9,264 nucleotides of DNA from Bdellovibrionales bacterium (GCA_030633015.1 DAOVTR010000043.1:1-9264); one strand, 5' to 3'. Shown: positions 1-7,155, counted from the first letter of the stretch. Notes: generated by a model from the sequence alone, not told the origin. Made by a program: numbers and translations.

Positions 1-309
1 ATAACCACTAGGATTTCTACCAAACCCAACAGAAATATTTCCTGCGGCTACCTGACCGGTAGACCATTGGGTTTTTATTCCCCTAGAATTTAAAAATCCA
101 GCACTGTTTGTAACTACAAAATTTCCGTTATTATCATTATATTCAAAATATCGACCAGCTCCAACTAGAGGAAGAGTGCTTTCAAAGTCATCACAAAAAA
201 TCCATTCAGGGTGCGTGCTTTGCCAATTTTCACATTCTGCTCCCCAGCAATTAAAATTAGTAAATACTAAAACAAAAATTACTGCAAGTTGTGTAAATTG
301 AAACTTCAT
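1..309 (-). CDS. Secreted protein of unknown function, N-terminal 103 residues (partial)
   Basis: This reading frame is open from an ATG at 309-307 to the left window edge, so its C-terminus is missing. The first ~24 residues (MKFQFTQLAVIFVLVFTN then FNCWGA) form a typical Sec signal peptide with probable cleavage after WGA, before ECENWQ. The Cys at 21 is not in a convincing lipobox, so a soluble exported protein is more likely than a lipoprotein. The mature part has the motif FCDDFES (38-44), followed by Gly/Asn/Ser-rich, beta-prone sequence. From memory, FCDDFE-type motifs occur near the start of secreted concanavalin-A-like or polysaccharide-lyase-like proteins of deltaproteobacterial type; this is a weak resemblance and no function is assigned. 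No clear Shine-Dalgarno precedes the ATG. It is divergent from the gene at 557. Existence of the gene is fairly sure; its role is unknown. Confidence 0.75.
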   Translation of the reverse strand, partial: MKFQFTQLAVIFVLVFTNFNCWGAECENWQSTHPEWIFCDDFESTLPLVGAGRYFEYNDNNGNFVVTNSAGFLNSRGIKTQWSTGQVAAGNISVGFGRNPSGY

Positions 310-556
310 AAATATATGATACTAAGTATTTAAAAAATAAGGATAATTATTTAATTTAACACAAAAAACTATGTGATTTCAGTCGGTTGAATTATTCAAG
401 GCCCTAATCACTAAAAGCAATATGCCAATTATTTTGGCCACTAGTTTGCAATTTAAAGTAGTAGTACATAATTCACTTTTAACTGTCCTAAATCTGGTGA
501 ATTAATGTATTACAAATGTGCATGTGATTATTTCTTAGACGGTTTTAGGGAGAAGT
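310..556. other. Divergent intergenic region
   Basis: This 247-bp AT-rich stretch lies between two divergently transcribed genes for exported proteins and must hold both promoters. I could not pick out a convincing -35/-10 pair for either. The best for the plus-strand gene is a poor TTGCAA (446-451) with CATAAT (467-472) at a short 15-bp spacing. A small 5-bp hairpin (GCCAA 424-428, TTGGC 434-438) is present but lacks a U-tract. I see no ORF of note here. Confidence 0.5.
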
Positions 557-1054
557 ATGGGAAAGAGACAATTTGCAATAATTTTTATTTTAAGTTTATT
601 TGTATCAAAGATATCCTATTCTCAATCTGAAATTGAGCAATTCTTAGGTGGATATGTGTTAAAAAAAGTAGTCTCCGAAACCAATGGTAATTGGCAACAT
701 AAAGAATCAAAATGTTATGAAATAATGTATCTTCATGAAAATGATCAAGATGAACTTATAATTCATGAGTATAATTGGAATGATGAGCGTACGACATATT
801 CTAAAGAAAATATTGAGTGGAAATCATTAATTGAAGATAATGATGTTGTAATTTCCAATTGTCATAATAAGTTTACTCATATGAAAACAGAATTTTTTGG
901 ATTTTTCCGTTCTATTGGAGAAATAGTAGATACTCTAATGATTGATTTAGATGAAGATACAATGAAAATTAAAAGAAATCGTATTAGGCACAATAAATTT
1001 TTTGGTATTAAAAAAGGAATTTTTAGCTCGGAGTGTATTTATACTAAAAAATAA
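557..1054 (+). CDS. Small secreted protein of unknown function
   Basis: This is a 165-residue protein with an N-terminal Sec signal peptide: basic MGKRQ, a hydrophobic core at about 6-18, and likely cleavage near SYS/Q (22-24), leaving a mature domain of about 142 residues. The ATG is preceded by GGGAGAAG, a good Shine-Dalgarno at suitable spacing. The mature part alternates short hydrophobic and charged stretches, as expected of a small beta-sandwich or lipocalin-like fold. It opens with IEQFLGGYVLKK, reminiscent of 'LxGxW'-type lipocalin starts, but the usual Trp is not there, so this is only a hint. Three Cys (53, 102, 160) and a basic patch (KIKRNRIRHNK, 137-147) are visible. I do not recognise a family. 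It ends 2 bp from the end of the convergent transporter operon and so has no obvious functional link to it. Confidence 0.8.
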   Translation: MGKRQFAIIFILSLFVSKISYSQSEIEQFLGGYVLKKVVSETNGNWQHKESKCYEIMYLHENDQDELIIHEYNWNDERTTYSKENIEWKSLIEDNDVVISNCHNKFTHMKTEFFGFFRSIGEIVDTLMIDLDEDTMKIKRNRIRHNKFFGIKKGIFSSECIYTKK

Positions 1055-1056
1055 CT

Positions 1057-2055
1057 TTACTGTTTAGGCTTAAGTTCTCCTGCATAATGACAAGAAATTA
1101 GATGAGTTTCCCCTGATGTACCGGGTGCATCTTTTAGTTCAGGTACTTCTTTTTTACATTTTTCTGTAGCAAATGGACATCTTGTATGAAAAGTACAACC
1201 AGAAGGAAGATTGGCCGGAGATGGAATGTCTCCTGTTAAAACCTGCTTGTTGGCAACATATTCAGGATCTGGAACTGGAATTGCTGAAATTAGTGCTTGG
1301 GTATATGGATGAAGTGGAGATTTATAAATTTTTTCTGCAGTAGTAAACTCTACAATATTTCCAAGATACATTACGGCCAATCTATCAGAGACATGTTTAA
1401 CAACAGCGAGATCATGAGCAATAAAAATATATGTAAGATCCATCTCTTCTTGAAGTTCAAGCAAAAGATTAAGAACCTGTGATTGAACAGAAACATCTAA
1501 AGCTGATACGGGTTCATCACATAAAATGAGCTTTGGTTTTAATGCTATTGCTCTTGCAATTCCTATTCTCTGTCTTTGTCCACCTGAAAATTCATGGGGA
1601 AAACGGCTCATTGCACTTTCATGAAGACCGACTCTTTTTAGAAGTCTTTTTACTTCAGCATTTCGGAATTTTTGATCTCCCATTTTGTGAATTACAAATG
1701 GCTCAGCAATAATATCTCCAATCGTATGTCTTGAGTTCAACGATTCGTATGGGTCTTGAAAGATCATCTGCATATCTTTTCTGGCAACTTGTAAATCTTT
1801 AGAGTTAAGTTTAGCAATATCTTTTCCATTGAAAAGAACAGATCCACTGGTTGGTTCATATAGGCGAAGAATTGCCTTTCCCATGGTGCTTTTTCCGCAA
1901 CCGGATTCTCCAACTACACCTAATGTTTCACCTTTTTTTATTTTAAACGAAACGCCATTTAAAGCATTTACTTTTGCTATTTCACGAAAAAACACTCCTC
2001 CATGAATTGGAAAATGTTTTACTAAATCTTTAACTTCCATTAAGTATTCACTCAT
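1057..2055 (-). CDS. Peptide ABC transporter ATP-binding protein, DppF/OppF type
   Basis: This is one of two cytoplasmic ATPases that drive peptide uptake by the upstream permeases. The 332 residues match the family length. Visible motifs are Walker [10 protein letters not shown] (49-57), Q-loop Gln100, signature FSGGQRQR (156-163), Walker B LILCDEP (176-182), D-loop SALD, and H-loop His214. The C-terminal oligopeptide-transporter extension has the HPYTQALISAIP signature (249-260) and four cysteines at 287, 293, 300 and 322. This cysteine pattern is common in Opp/Dpp ATPases, and iron-sulphur binding has been shown for some members. The start is supported by AAGGATT directly after the upstream gene's TAA, with a 15-bp gap indicating coupling. 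It is the last gene of the operon. In E. coli the Yej system has one fused double ATPase, YejF; here the second half is a separate protein. Confidence 0.95.
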   Translation of the reverse strand: MSEYLMEVKDLVKHFPIHGGVFFREIAKVNALNGVSFKIKKGETLGVVGESGCGKSTMGKAILRLYEPTSGSVLFNGKDIAKLNSKDLQVARKDMQMIFQDPYESLNSRHTIGDIIAEPFVIHKMGDQKFRNAEVKRLLKRVGLHESAMSRFPHEFSGGQRQRIGIARAIALKPKLILCDEPVSALDVSVQSQVLNLLLELQEEMDLTYIFIAHDLAVVKHVSDRLAVMYLGNIVEFTTAEKIYKSPLHPYTQALISAIPVPDPEYVANKQVLTGDIPSPANLPSGCTFHTRCPFATEKCKKEVPELKDAPGTSGETHLISCHYAGELKPKQ

Positions 2056-2070
2056 AATTGTGCAATCCTT

Positions 2071-3057
2071 TTAAATTCTATCCGAGTAAAAACAACTTGC
2101 TTGGTGTTCACTTCCAACTCTTTCTAGCTTAGGTTCGTTATCAACGCATTTTTTGTCAGAATATGGACATCTATTTTCAAAGTTACAACCTTTAGGCAGA
2201 GACATTAGATCTGGAACCATTCCTTCAATAATATCTAATTTTGTTTTTGGAGTACTATCAAGTCTAGGAATAGAAGAGAGCAGTCCTTTGGTGTATGGGT
2301 GCTTTGGATTTTTAAATAACTCTTTAGCGGTTGCTTCTTCAACAACCTTTCCTGCATACATTACAACTACTCGATCAGAAATTTCAGCAATAACTCCAAG
2401 ATCATGGGTTATAAACATTAGTGCCATTCCAAATTTTTTCTGCATATCTTTCATTAGATCTAAAATTTGGGCCTGAATGGTAACATCAAGTGCAGTTGTA
2501 GGTTCATCTGCAATTAGAAGATCGGGTTTACAAGCGAGGGCAATGGCGATCATAACTCTTTGCCTAATTCCACCAGATAGTTGGTGAGGGTAAGAGTTAA
2601 GCCTTTCTTCAGGCATTGGAATGCCAACTGCTTCTAGCATCTCAATGGACTCTTTCTTTTTATCTTCATCACTCATATCTGGAAAGTGAAGATCGTATGC
2701 TTCTTTGAGTTGTTTTCCAACTTTGTGTACAGGATTTAGCGCAGTCATGGGCTCTTGAAAAATCATGGCAATTTTATTGCCTCTAATATTTCTCATTTCA
2801 TCTGGAGTTATTTTTGAGATATCTTGACCATCAAAAATAATTTGACCGCCTCGTATTTGTCCTGATGGTTTGGGGAGAAGTCTCATAACAGATAGACTTG
2901 TAACAGATTTACCACAACCAGATTCACCAACTATTCCGAGGGTTTCTCCTTTTTTAATCTTGAAGCTTACATGATCTAGAACCCTTACATGTCCAGCTTC
3001 AGTATCAAATCCAGTTATAAGATCTTTAACTTCTAAAAGTATTTCATTTGAACTCAT
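2071..3057 (-). CDS. Peptide ABC transporter ATP-binding protein, DppD/OppD type
   Basis: This is the partner ATPase, expected to form a heterodimer with the DppF-type protein encoded 15 bp downstream. Its 328 residues include Walker A GESGCGKS (44-51), Q-loop Gln101, signature LSGGIRQR (160-167, Ile where many ABC proteins have Gln), Walker B LLIADEP (180-186) and H-loop His218. The C-terminal oligo_HPY region starts at [12 protein letters not shown] (253-264) and carries Cys 291, 297, 304 and 322, arranged like the quartet in its partner. The Met at 3057-3055 has AAAGGA about 11 nt upstream. That site lies in the final codons of the binding-protein gene, only 8 bp away, so translation is probably coupled. 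All catalytic motifs are intact, so an active ATPase is expected. Confidence 0.95.
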   Translation of the reverse strand: MSSNEILLEVKDLITGFDTEAGHVRVLDHVSFKIKKGETLGIVGESGCGKSVTSLSVMRLLPKPSGQIRGGQIIFDGQDISKITPDEMRNIRGNKIAMIFQEPMTALNPVHKVGKQLKEAYDLHFPDMSDEDKKKESIEMLEAVGIPMPEERLNSYPHQLSGGIRQRVMIAIALACKPDLLIADEPTTALDVTIQAQILDLMKDMQKKFGMALMFITHDLGVIAEISDRVVVMYAGKVVEEATAKELFKNPKHPYTKGLLSSIPRLDSTPKTKLDIIEGMVPDLMSLPKGCNFENRCPYSDKKCVDNEPKLERVGSEHQASCFYSDRI

Positions 3058-3065
3058 AAATAAAT

Positions 3066-4853
3066 TTATCCTTTATGTTTAAATGTTTTATCAATAACGG
3101 TTTTAGCTTTTAGTTTTTTTCCTTTTCTTTTTGATTTCTTTACTTTTTCTTTAAGTTTTTTATCTAGCCAGAAAAGTCCACCAGTTGATCCAAATAGATC
3201 AAATGATCCATCAGAAACTTTAGTAGCAGGAACCTTTGGTGATTTCCAATAACTCCAATAAGCAATTCTAAAATATGGAACTAAAAATGTAGGAATGTAA
3301 GCTGCATTATCATATTCAAACTGTTGAATTTGTCGGCTTAGTTTTTGTTTTTTAGTTTCGTTAAACTCATTTCTGTAAGCCATAATCATCTTATCTAGCT
3401 CTTTATTATCGGTATTGGATATATTATTAGTTTGCGTTTTGTGTGCATTATCTGAGTGAAGATGTTGCCAGAATGCTGGTCTTAAACCTGTCCCCCACCC
3501 CATCCAAGCGATCTGGTGCTTCTTTTCAAGAATAACCTTAAATGAAGTCGCACCATCGAGCAGTTTTAAATTAAGCTCAATACCCGCTTTTTTGGCCTCC
3601 TCTTTTATAATGACTAGTCGATCTTTATGATGAGGAGCTCCGTAAGTAACAATTGCCTCTAGTCTCATTTTTCCTTTTACTCTTATTCCATCTGGTCCCC
3701 GTTTATCCCAACCAGCTTTTTTTAGATACATCTCAACTTTTTTCAGATCAAAAGCTCGCGCTCTAATTTTAGTGTTGGTATATTTTCCATTTCCGGTTTT
3801 GCTTGAATGAAGTCTTTCGTAGTCGTTTCTAAGAACTGTTTTAATTACTTTATCGATATTCATGGCATGACCAAATGCCTTTCTAACATTAATATCTTTA
3901 AAAAGTGGGTAGTCCTCATTTAACCAAATTCCGTAATTAGGTTGTGGAGAATCTGTATAAAACCACAGTTTATGAATATATCCATTATCAAAAAGCTTAC
4001 CAGTAGTTTTTTTATGCCAGTAATCAGGAAGTGTTGCTCCGAAACTATCAAGTTTTCCCTTTTTAAAATGCTCCCAGGCAACGTTCATATCACGAATAAC
4101 TTTAAATTTAATGGTATCTACATTAAATCGGTTTTTATTATATCTAAGATCTTTTGCCCACCAGTTTTTCTTTCTTTTGAAGGTGATATATTTTCCCTTC
4201 TCTACTTTAGCAATTTGGTAAGCACCAGTGTTTGGAAAAAATTTCCAATTATAATTTTTAATAAAATCTTTATCTAGTTTTACGAAATGTTTTGGGGTTG
4301 GCTCAAGACCTGTATAAAGATGTAAATCTATATGTGGTCTTTTTTTAGCGCTAGTTATTGAAATAGTATGATCGTCATATTTAACTACATTTTCAAACTC
4401 TTCAGTAATGTGATTATTATACCAAGGCGCTACAATATGCTTTGATTTCATAAACTCCATTGTAAAAAGATAATCATCAGCAGTAACAGGTTGTCCGTCA
4501 GACCATTTGGCCCGTTTATCTAATTTGTAATAGACAGTTTTATAATCATTTCCATATGCCCAATGTGTTGCAAGAGCAGGTATAATATTTGAAGTGTTGG
4601 GGTGCATGGATGTCAGTCCCATTCGGTTCCCATCTATGTAGCTTCTAAATCCACCATTGGAATCTGGCCCAATATAACGAAGTGTAAGAGGAAAACTTAA
4701 AAGATATCCAATATACATTCCACCTTTGACTGCTTTTGGTGAAGAGTAAATGGGATCTTTATTATTGGTAATCCATTTAAGATTTGTAGGAAGAGTTGCA
4801 GCAATTGATTGAACAGCAGTTGTAATCAATAGAAGCAGTAGTAGTTTTTTCAT
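3066..4853 (-). CDS. yejA: YejA-like periplasmic peptide-binding protein (SBP family 5)
   Basis: This is the extracytoplasmic solute receptor that hands peptides to the YejB/YejE channel. With the ATG at 4853 it has 595 residues, close to E. coli YejA (about 600). The signal peptide MKKLLLLLLITTAVQSIAA has SPase I-type cleavage around residues 18-19. Family hallmarks are KWSDGQPVTADDYLFTMEF (116-134), the RDMNVAWEHFKKGKLD region (about 254-269) that is specific to YejA-like proteins, and VRKAFGHAMNIDK (323-335). I prefer this ATG over an in-frame GTG at 4868 because that GTG is part of the likely Shine-Dalgarno GTGAGG, and the shorter form has a cleaner signal peptide. The last ~32 residues (from LDKKLKEKVKK) form an unusually Lys-rich tail. 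It sits 18 bp after the yejE-like gene and 8 bp before the DppD-type ATPase gene. In E. coli the Yej system takes up microcin C-type peptides; the substrate here is not known. Confidence 0.93.
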   Translation of the reverse strand: MKKLLLLLLITTAVQSIAATLPTNLKWITNNKDPIYSSPKAVKGGMYIGYLLSFPLTLRYIGPDSNGGFRSYIDGNRMGLTSMHPNTSNIIPALATHWAYGNDYKTVYYKLDKRAKWSDGQPVTADDYLFTMEFMKSKHIVAPWYNNHITEEFENVVKYDDHTISITSAKKRPHIDLHLYTGLEPTPKHFVKLDKDFIKNYNWKFFPNTGAYQIAKVEKGKYITFKRKKNWWAKDLRYNKNRFNVDTIKFKVIRDMNVAWEHFKKGKLDSFGATLPDYWHKKTTGKLFDNGYIHKLWFYTDSPQPNYGIWLNEDYPLFKDINVRKAFGHAMNIDKVIKTVLRNDYERLHSSKTGNGKYTNTKIRARAFDLKKVEMYLKKAGWDKRGPDGIRVKGKMRLEAIVTYGAPHHKDRLVIIKEEAKKAGIELNLKLLDGATSFKVILEKKHQIAWMGWGTGLRPAFWQHLHSDNAHKTQTNNISNTDNKELDKMIMAYRNEFNETKKQKLSRQIQQFEYDNAAYIPTFLVPYFRIAYWSYWKSPKVPATKVSDGSFDLFGSTGGLFWLDKKLKEKVKKSKRKGKKLKAKTVIDKTFKHKG

Positions 4854-4871
4854 ATTATGTAACCTCACTTT

Positions 4872-5201
4872 TTATTCGTAAGTAGTATGTTGTTTTGGAT
4901 CAAAGGCTTCTCGTATGGCCTCACCAACAAAATTTATCATTATTAAAATTAGGGTCATGGAGATAATTACAGAACTTGATAGCCAGATGGCATCAAGGTT
5001 TGCTTTGCCCTGTGAAAGTAGTTCTCCCCAGCTAGGTGTTGGAGCTGGCAGTCCAAAGCCTAAATAGTCAAGTGATGTTAGTCCGGTTATCCCAGCGACA
5101 ACAGAAAATGGGATAAACGTAATAATAATTGAAACAGTGTTAGGAAGAATATGTTTGAAAATTATTCTTCTGTTACTGGCCCCAAGAGATTTTGCTGCCA
5201 T
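4872..5201 (-). CDS. YejE-like permease, C-terminal fragment (109 aa)
   Basis: This is the second open segment, in the same frame as the N-terminal fragment. From the first ATG after the stops it encodes MAAKSLGASNRRIIFKHILPN, most of the EAA coupling loop. The loop's leading Glu-Tyr-Ser lies just upstream and is lost if translation starts here. Two membrane segments follow (about 22-42 and 74-95), with the conserved LTSLDYLGFGLP motif and LGELLxQGKAN-like sequence (here GELLSQGKAN) between them, and the usual C-terminal EAIREAFDP. The only ribosome-binding-like sequence is a weak AAAGAG about 6 nt before the ATG. Independent translation would therefore depend on reinitiation or coupling. It may simply be the 3' remnant of a broken gene. 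Confidence 0.5.
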   Translation of the reverse strand: MAAKSLGASNRRIIFKHILPNTVSIIITFIPFSVVAGITGLTSLDYLGFGLPAPTPSWGELLSQGKANLDAIWLSSSVIISMTLILIMINFVGEAIREAFDPKQHTTYE

Positions 5202-5261
5202 GGAGTACTCTTTGGCTTTTTCTTTTTAAGTTTGAGTTCTCATTTGCCAGGTAATTCCCAT

Positions 5262-5924
5262 CTAGCCAAAAATTAACATAATTCCAATCAAGGTAAAAAA
5301 ATTGGGAACGATAATAGATGAGACAATAATAATGATATATAAAAATGGAACATTCATCCATATCTCAATTATTCTCTGTCCAAGTAGATCAATTTTTCCT
5401 CCATAATAACCCATAATCGATCCAATAGAGATACCTACTATGTAGTTAACGATCAGTAAAATAAGAGAGAACATAATTGCAATTCTAAAACCGTAGGTGA
5501 GTCTTGCAACAACATCACGTCCTGAAGTATCTGTTCCTAAGTAGTGTTTTGTTTTTGTAGATGGTGGTGTTGGAGGATATACACCTTCAATAAGATCATT
5601 TTCATATTCATTATAAGGTACAATGGGCATAATTATAAAATTATTATTATCTTCAGTTTTAAATTTCTCTTTTAGATCTCGATAATGAGTATCGCATGCA
5701 GAGTCGAGTCCAAAAGTATTTCCAGGTAACATTCTGCCATAAGTAGGGAAGTAGTAAGACCCTTCATATTTAACAACGATAGCGCGGCTGTTAATCATAA
5801 GCTCAGCAAAAAATGATAATGATAAAATAATTAGAAATAAAATTGCAGAGATATAACCACGTCTTATTTTTTTAAAACGTTTCCATTTTTTTAAAGTTAA
5901 AGGATCGAGTTGAAAAAATTTCAT
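5262..5924 (-). CDS. YejE-like permease, N-terminal fragment (220 aa)
   Basis: This is the first open segment of the interrupted yejE-like gene, ending at the TAG. It has a basic amphipathic start (KKWKRFKKIRRGY), a first membrane segment at about 24-43, and a long periplasmic region (about 44-140) containing YFP (58-60) and HYLGTDTSGRDVVARL (127-142). The GTDxxGRDV motif is the hallmark of DppC/OppC/YejE permeases. Membrane segments follow at about 147-172 and 194-219. MGYYGGKIDLLGQRIIEIWM (171-190) is the usual cytoplasmic loop. It stops exactly at the end of a membrane segment, before the EAA loop that contacts the ATPases, so alone it should not couple to ATP hydrolysis. The start has a good Shine-Dalgarno. 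Whether a stable protein is made is unknown. Confidence 0.6.
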   Translation of the reverse strand: MKFFQLDPLTLKKWKRFKKIRRGYISAILFLIILSLSFFAELMINSRAIVVKYEGSYYFPTYGRMLPGNTFGLDSACDTHYRDLKEKFKTEDNNNFIIMPIVPYNEYENDLIEGVYPPTPPSTKTKHYLGTDTSGRDVVARLTYGFRIAIMFSLILLIVNYIVGISIGSIMGYYGGKIDLLGQRIIEIWMNVPFLYIIIIVSSIIVPNFFTLIGIMLIFG

Positions 5925-5935
5925 ATATTTTCTTC

Positions 5936-6964
5936 CTATTTAGAAAACTTTACTCTTGGGTCAACAAGGGCAACACAGATATCAGATAAAATATTTCCGA
6001 TCATAAATAAAAGCGAACTTATAACAAGTATCCCCATAACAATTGGGTAATCTCTCATGACTACTGATTCAAATCCCAAAAGACCAATTCCATCAATATT
6101 AAAAATTTGCTCAATTAAAAATGATCCGGAGAGAAGAAGAGAAATATTATTTCCAAAGCTAGTTGCAATTGGAATTAAGCTGTTTCTCATGGCATGACCA
6201 ACCACTGCTTTTTTAAATGAGAGTCCTTTAGCAATAGCGGTTCTAACATAGTCAGCTGAGAGATTATCCATCATGGAGTTCTTCATTAAAATAGTCATTC
6301 GAGTAAATGAAGCTGTTAAATATGCAAGCAGAGGTAAAACTGCGTGATAAGCAATATCTGATATTTTCCCCCAAAGAGTAAGTTCTTCAAACTCATCTCC
6401 ATAAAATCCACCTAGGGGAAAAAACTCCCAGTAAGAGGCAAAAACAACAATTAGGGCGATTCCTACAACATAGTTGGGAATTGCGTATCCAATAAAAAGA
6501 AGTGAGGAACTTATATTATCAAAAAGAGAGGTGTGTTTTATGGCCTTCCAAATGCCAAGAGGTACGCATATGGTATAGATAATAATCATTGTCGTCAGCC
6601 CATAAAAAATGGAAATTGGAAATCTACTTTTTATTACGTCCCAAACAGGCTCATTAAATCGAGTTGATTGACCTAAATCTAAAGTTAAAACTTTACCTAG
6701 CCAGCTAAAATAACTAATAAGTACTGGCTTATCAAACCCATAATATTTTTTTAGCTCTTCGAGTTGTTCTTTAGATAGGGCTGTACCACCATCAGCACTA
6801 CTGGAACTATTGCTCATTTTATCACCACTCATCTGTTGAGCTTCAGCAAGCATTCGTTCAATAGGGCCGCCTGGTACAAACCTTGTAATGGTAAAAACAA
6901 GCATGGTAATGCCTAAAAAAGTAGGGATAATCAGTAAAATTCTTCTTATAAAATATGCAGTCAT
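5936..6964 (-). CDS. yejB: YejB-like peptide ABC transporter permease
   Basis: This is the first gene of the operon and encodes one of the two inner-membrane channel subunits. From the ATG at 6964 it has 342 residues. The start MTAYFIRRILLIIPTFLGI matches the family consensus 'xxYxIRRLLLxIPT', followed by FVPGGPIERML (29-39). Predicted membrane segments lie at about 9-28, 117-137, 152-176, 204-222, 264-284 and 308-330. The EAA loop is at about 236-266 (SADYVRTAIAKGLS, then MRNSLIP). The C-terminus VDPRVKF is also typical. A TTG start at 7015 would add 17 residues with no family counterpart. The ATG instead has AAGGAG about 12 nt upstream, slightly long spacing. The insert at about 44-66 (SGDKMSNSSSSADGG) is Ser-rich and probably a periplasmic loop. 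Its TAG stop overlaps the next gene's Shine-Dalgarno. Confidence 0.93.
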   Translation of the reverse strand: MTAYFIRRILLIIPTFLGITMLVFTITRFVPGGPIERMLAEAQQMSGDKMSNSSSSADGGTALSKEQLEELKKYYGFDKPVLISYFSWLGKVLTLDLGQSTRFNEPVWDVIKSRFPISIFYGLTTMIIIYTICVPLGIWKAIKHTSLFDNISSSLLFIGYAIPNYVVGIALIVVFASYWEFFPLGGFYGDEFEELTLWGKISDIAYHAVLPLLAYLTASFTRMTILMKNSMMDNLSADYVRTAIAKGLSFKKAVVGHAMRNSLIPIATSFGNNISLLLSGSFLIEQIFNIDGIGLLGFESVVMRDYPIVMGILVISSLLFMIGNILSDICVALVDPRVKFSK

Positions 6965-7089
6965 ATTGTGGCTTTTCTCCTTAAAAAATAATAAGTTAAA
7001 CCATGTGGAAAACAATTTTTGAGTTAAAACAACTTAGTGAATATGGCCCGAAATGTAAACTAAAATAATCAGCTATTATATGTTAGAAA

Positions 7090-7111
7090 TTGACATTGTG
7101 CGAATTGTCAA
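7090..7111. promoter_or_regulatory. Inverted repeat TTGACA-N10-TGTCAA, possible operator
   Basis: Two perfect 6-bp arms are separated by 10 bp, so equivalent bases lie about 1.5 helical turns apart, as for a dimeric regulator. The right arm overlaps the predicted plus-strand -35 box, and the centre overlaps the weak predicted minus-strand -35. It does not resemble a Fur box (GATAATGATAATCATTATC). The left arm equals the consensus -35 TTGACA but has no good -10 17 bp downstream on the plus strand. No regulator can be named. Confidence 0.35.
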
Positions 7112-7149
7112 AGAGGGCGGTTACAATTTAATCAAGAGTTTGAATTTAT

Positions 7150-7155
7150 AAAGGT
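7150..7155 (+). promoter_or_regulatory. Ribosome binding site that supports a TTG start
   Basis: AAAGGT lies 6-7 nt before the TTG at 7162. It decides the start of the binding-protein gene: the next in-frame Met (ATG at 7210) would remove nearly the whole signal peptide. Confidence 0.6.

Larger units (their letters stand above)
4872..5924 (-). pseudogene. yejE: YejE-like peptide permease gene interrupted by two in-frame stop codons
   Basis: Read straight through, this span gives 351 codons in a single frame, matching the length of E. coli YejE (about 341), from MKFFQLDPLTLKKWKRF to GEAIREAFDPKQ. It would be the second inner-membrane permease subunit pairing with YejB. Codon 221 is TAG (5264-5262) and codon 233 is TAA (5228-5226). 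In an ungapped alignment to YejE as I recall it, these fall on the Trp of 'FGWM' and the Leu before the EAA loop; TGG to TAG and TTA to TAA are single-base changes. The protein on both sides remains typical, so loss must be recent if it is a pseudogene. Two sequencing errors are possible but unlikely. A split or readthrough product cannot be excluded. The two open segments are listed separately. The ATG at 5924 has AGGAAG upstream, overlapping the yejB TAG. Confidence 0.75.

Noticed and set aside
424..438. Hairpin GCCAA-TTATT-TTGGC as a terminator
   Set aside because: The stem is only 5 bp, no U-tract follows, and it lies between divergent genes where no terminator is needed.
1297..1482. Plus-strand open frame inside the DppF-type ATPase gene, and similar ones at 2153-2476 and 3942-4277
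   Set aside because: All are antisense to well-conserved transporter genes and show no protein-like features of their own.
4854..4868. GTG at 4868 as the start of the YejA-like protein
   Set aside because: It lies within the probable Shine-Dalgarno GTGAGG, and the added MRLHN weakens a standard signal peptide; the ATG at 4853 is better.
5226..5264. Frameshift as the cause of the split yejE gene
   Set aside because: The two open segments are in the same frame (5924 and 5201 differ by 241 whole codons) and the alignment needs no gap, so the lesions are substitutions, not indels.
5262..5264. Reassigned genetic code or pyrrolysine-type decoding of TAG
   Set aside because: The adjacent yejB-like gene uses TAG as its terminator at the usual family C-terminus, and the second interruption is TAA, so a code change for TAG alone would not restore the gene.
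5173..5361. 62-residue minus-strand open frame across the yejE break
   Set aside because: It is in another frame from the conserved YejE sequence and encodes nothing recognisable; it is a chance overlap.
6965..7015. TTG at 7015 as the start of the YejB-like protein
   Set aside because: The extra 17 residues have no counterpart in the family, whose members start at the xxYxIRRLL motif, and AAGGAG lies in front of the ATG at 6964.
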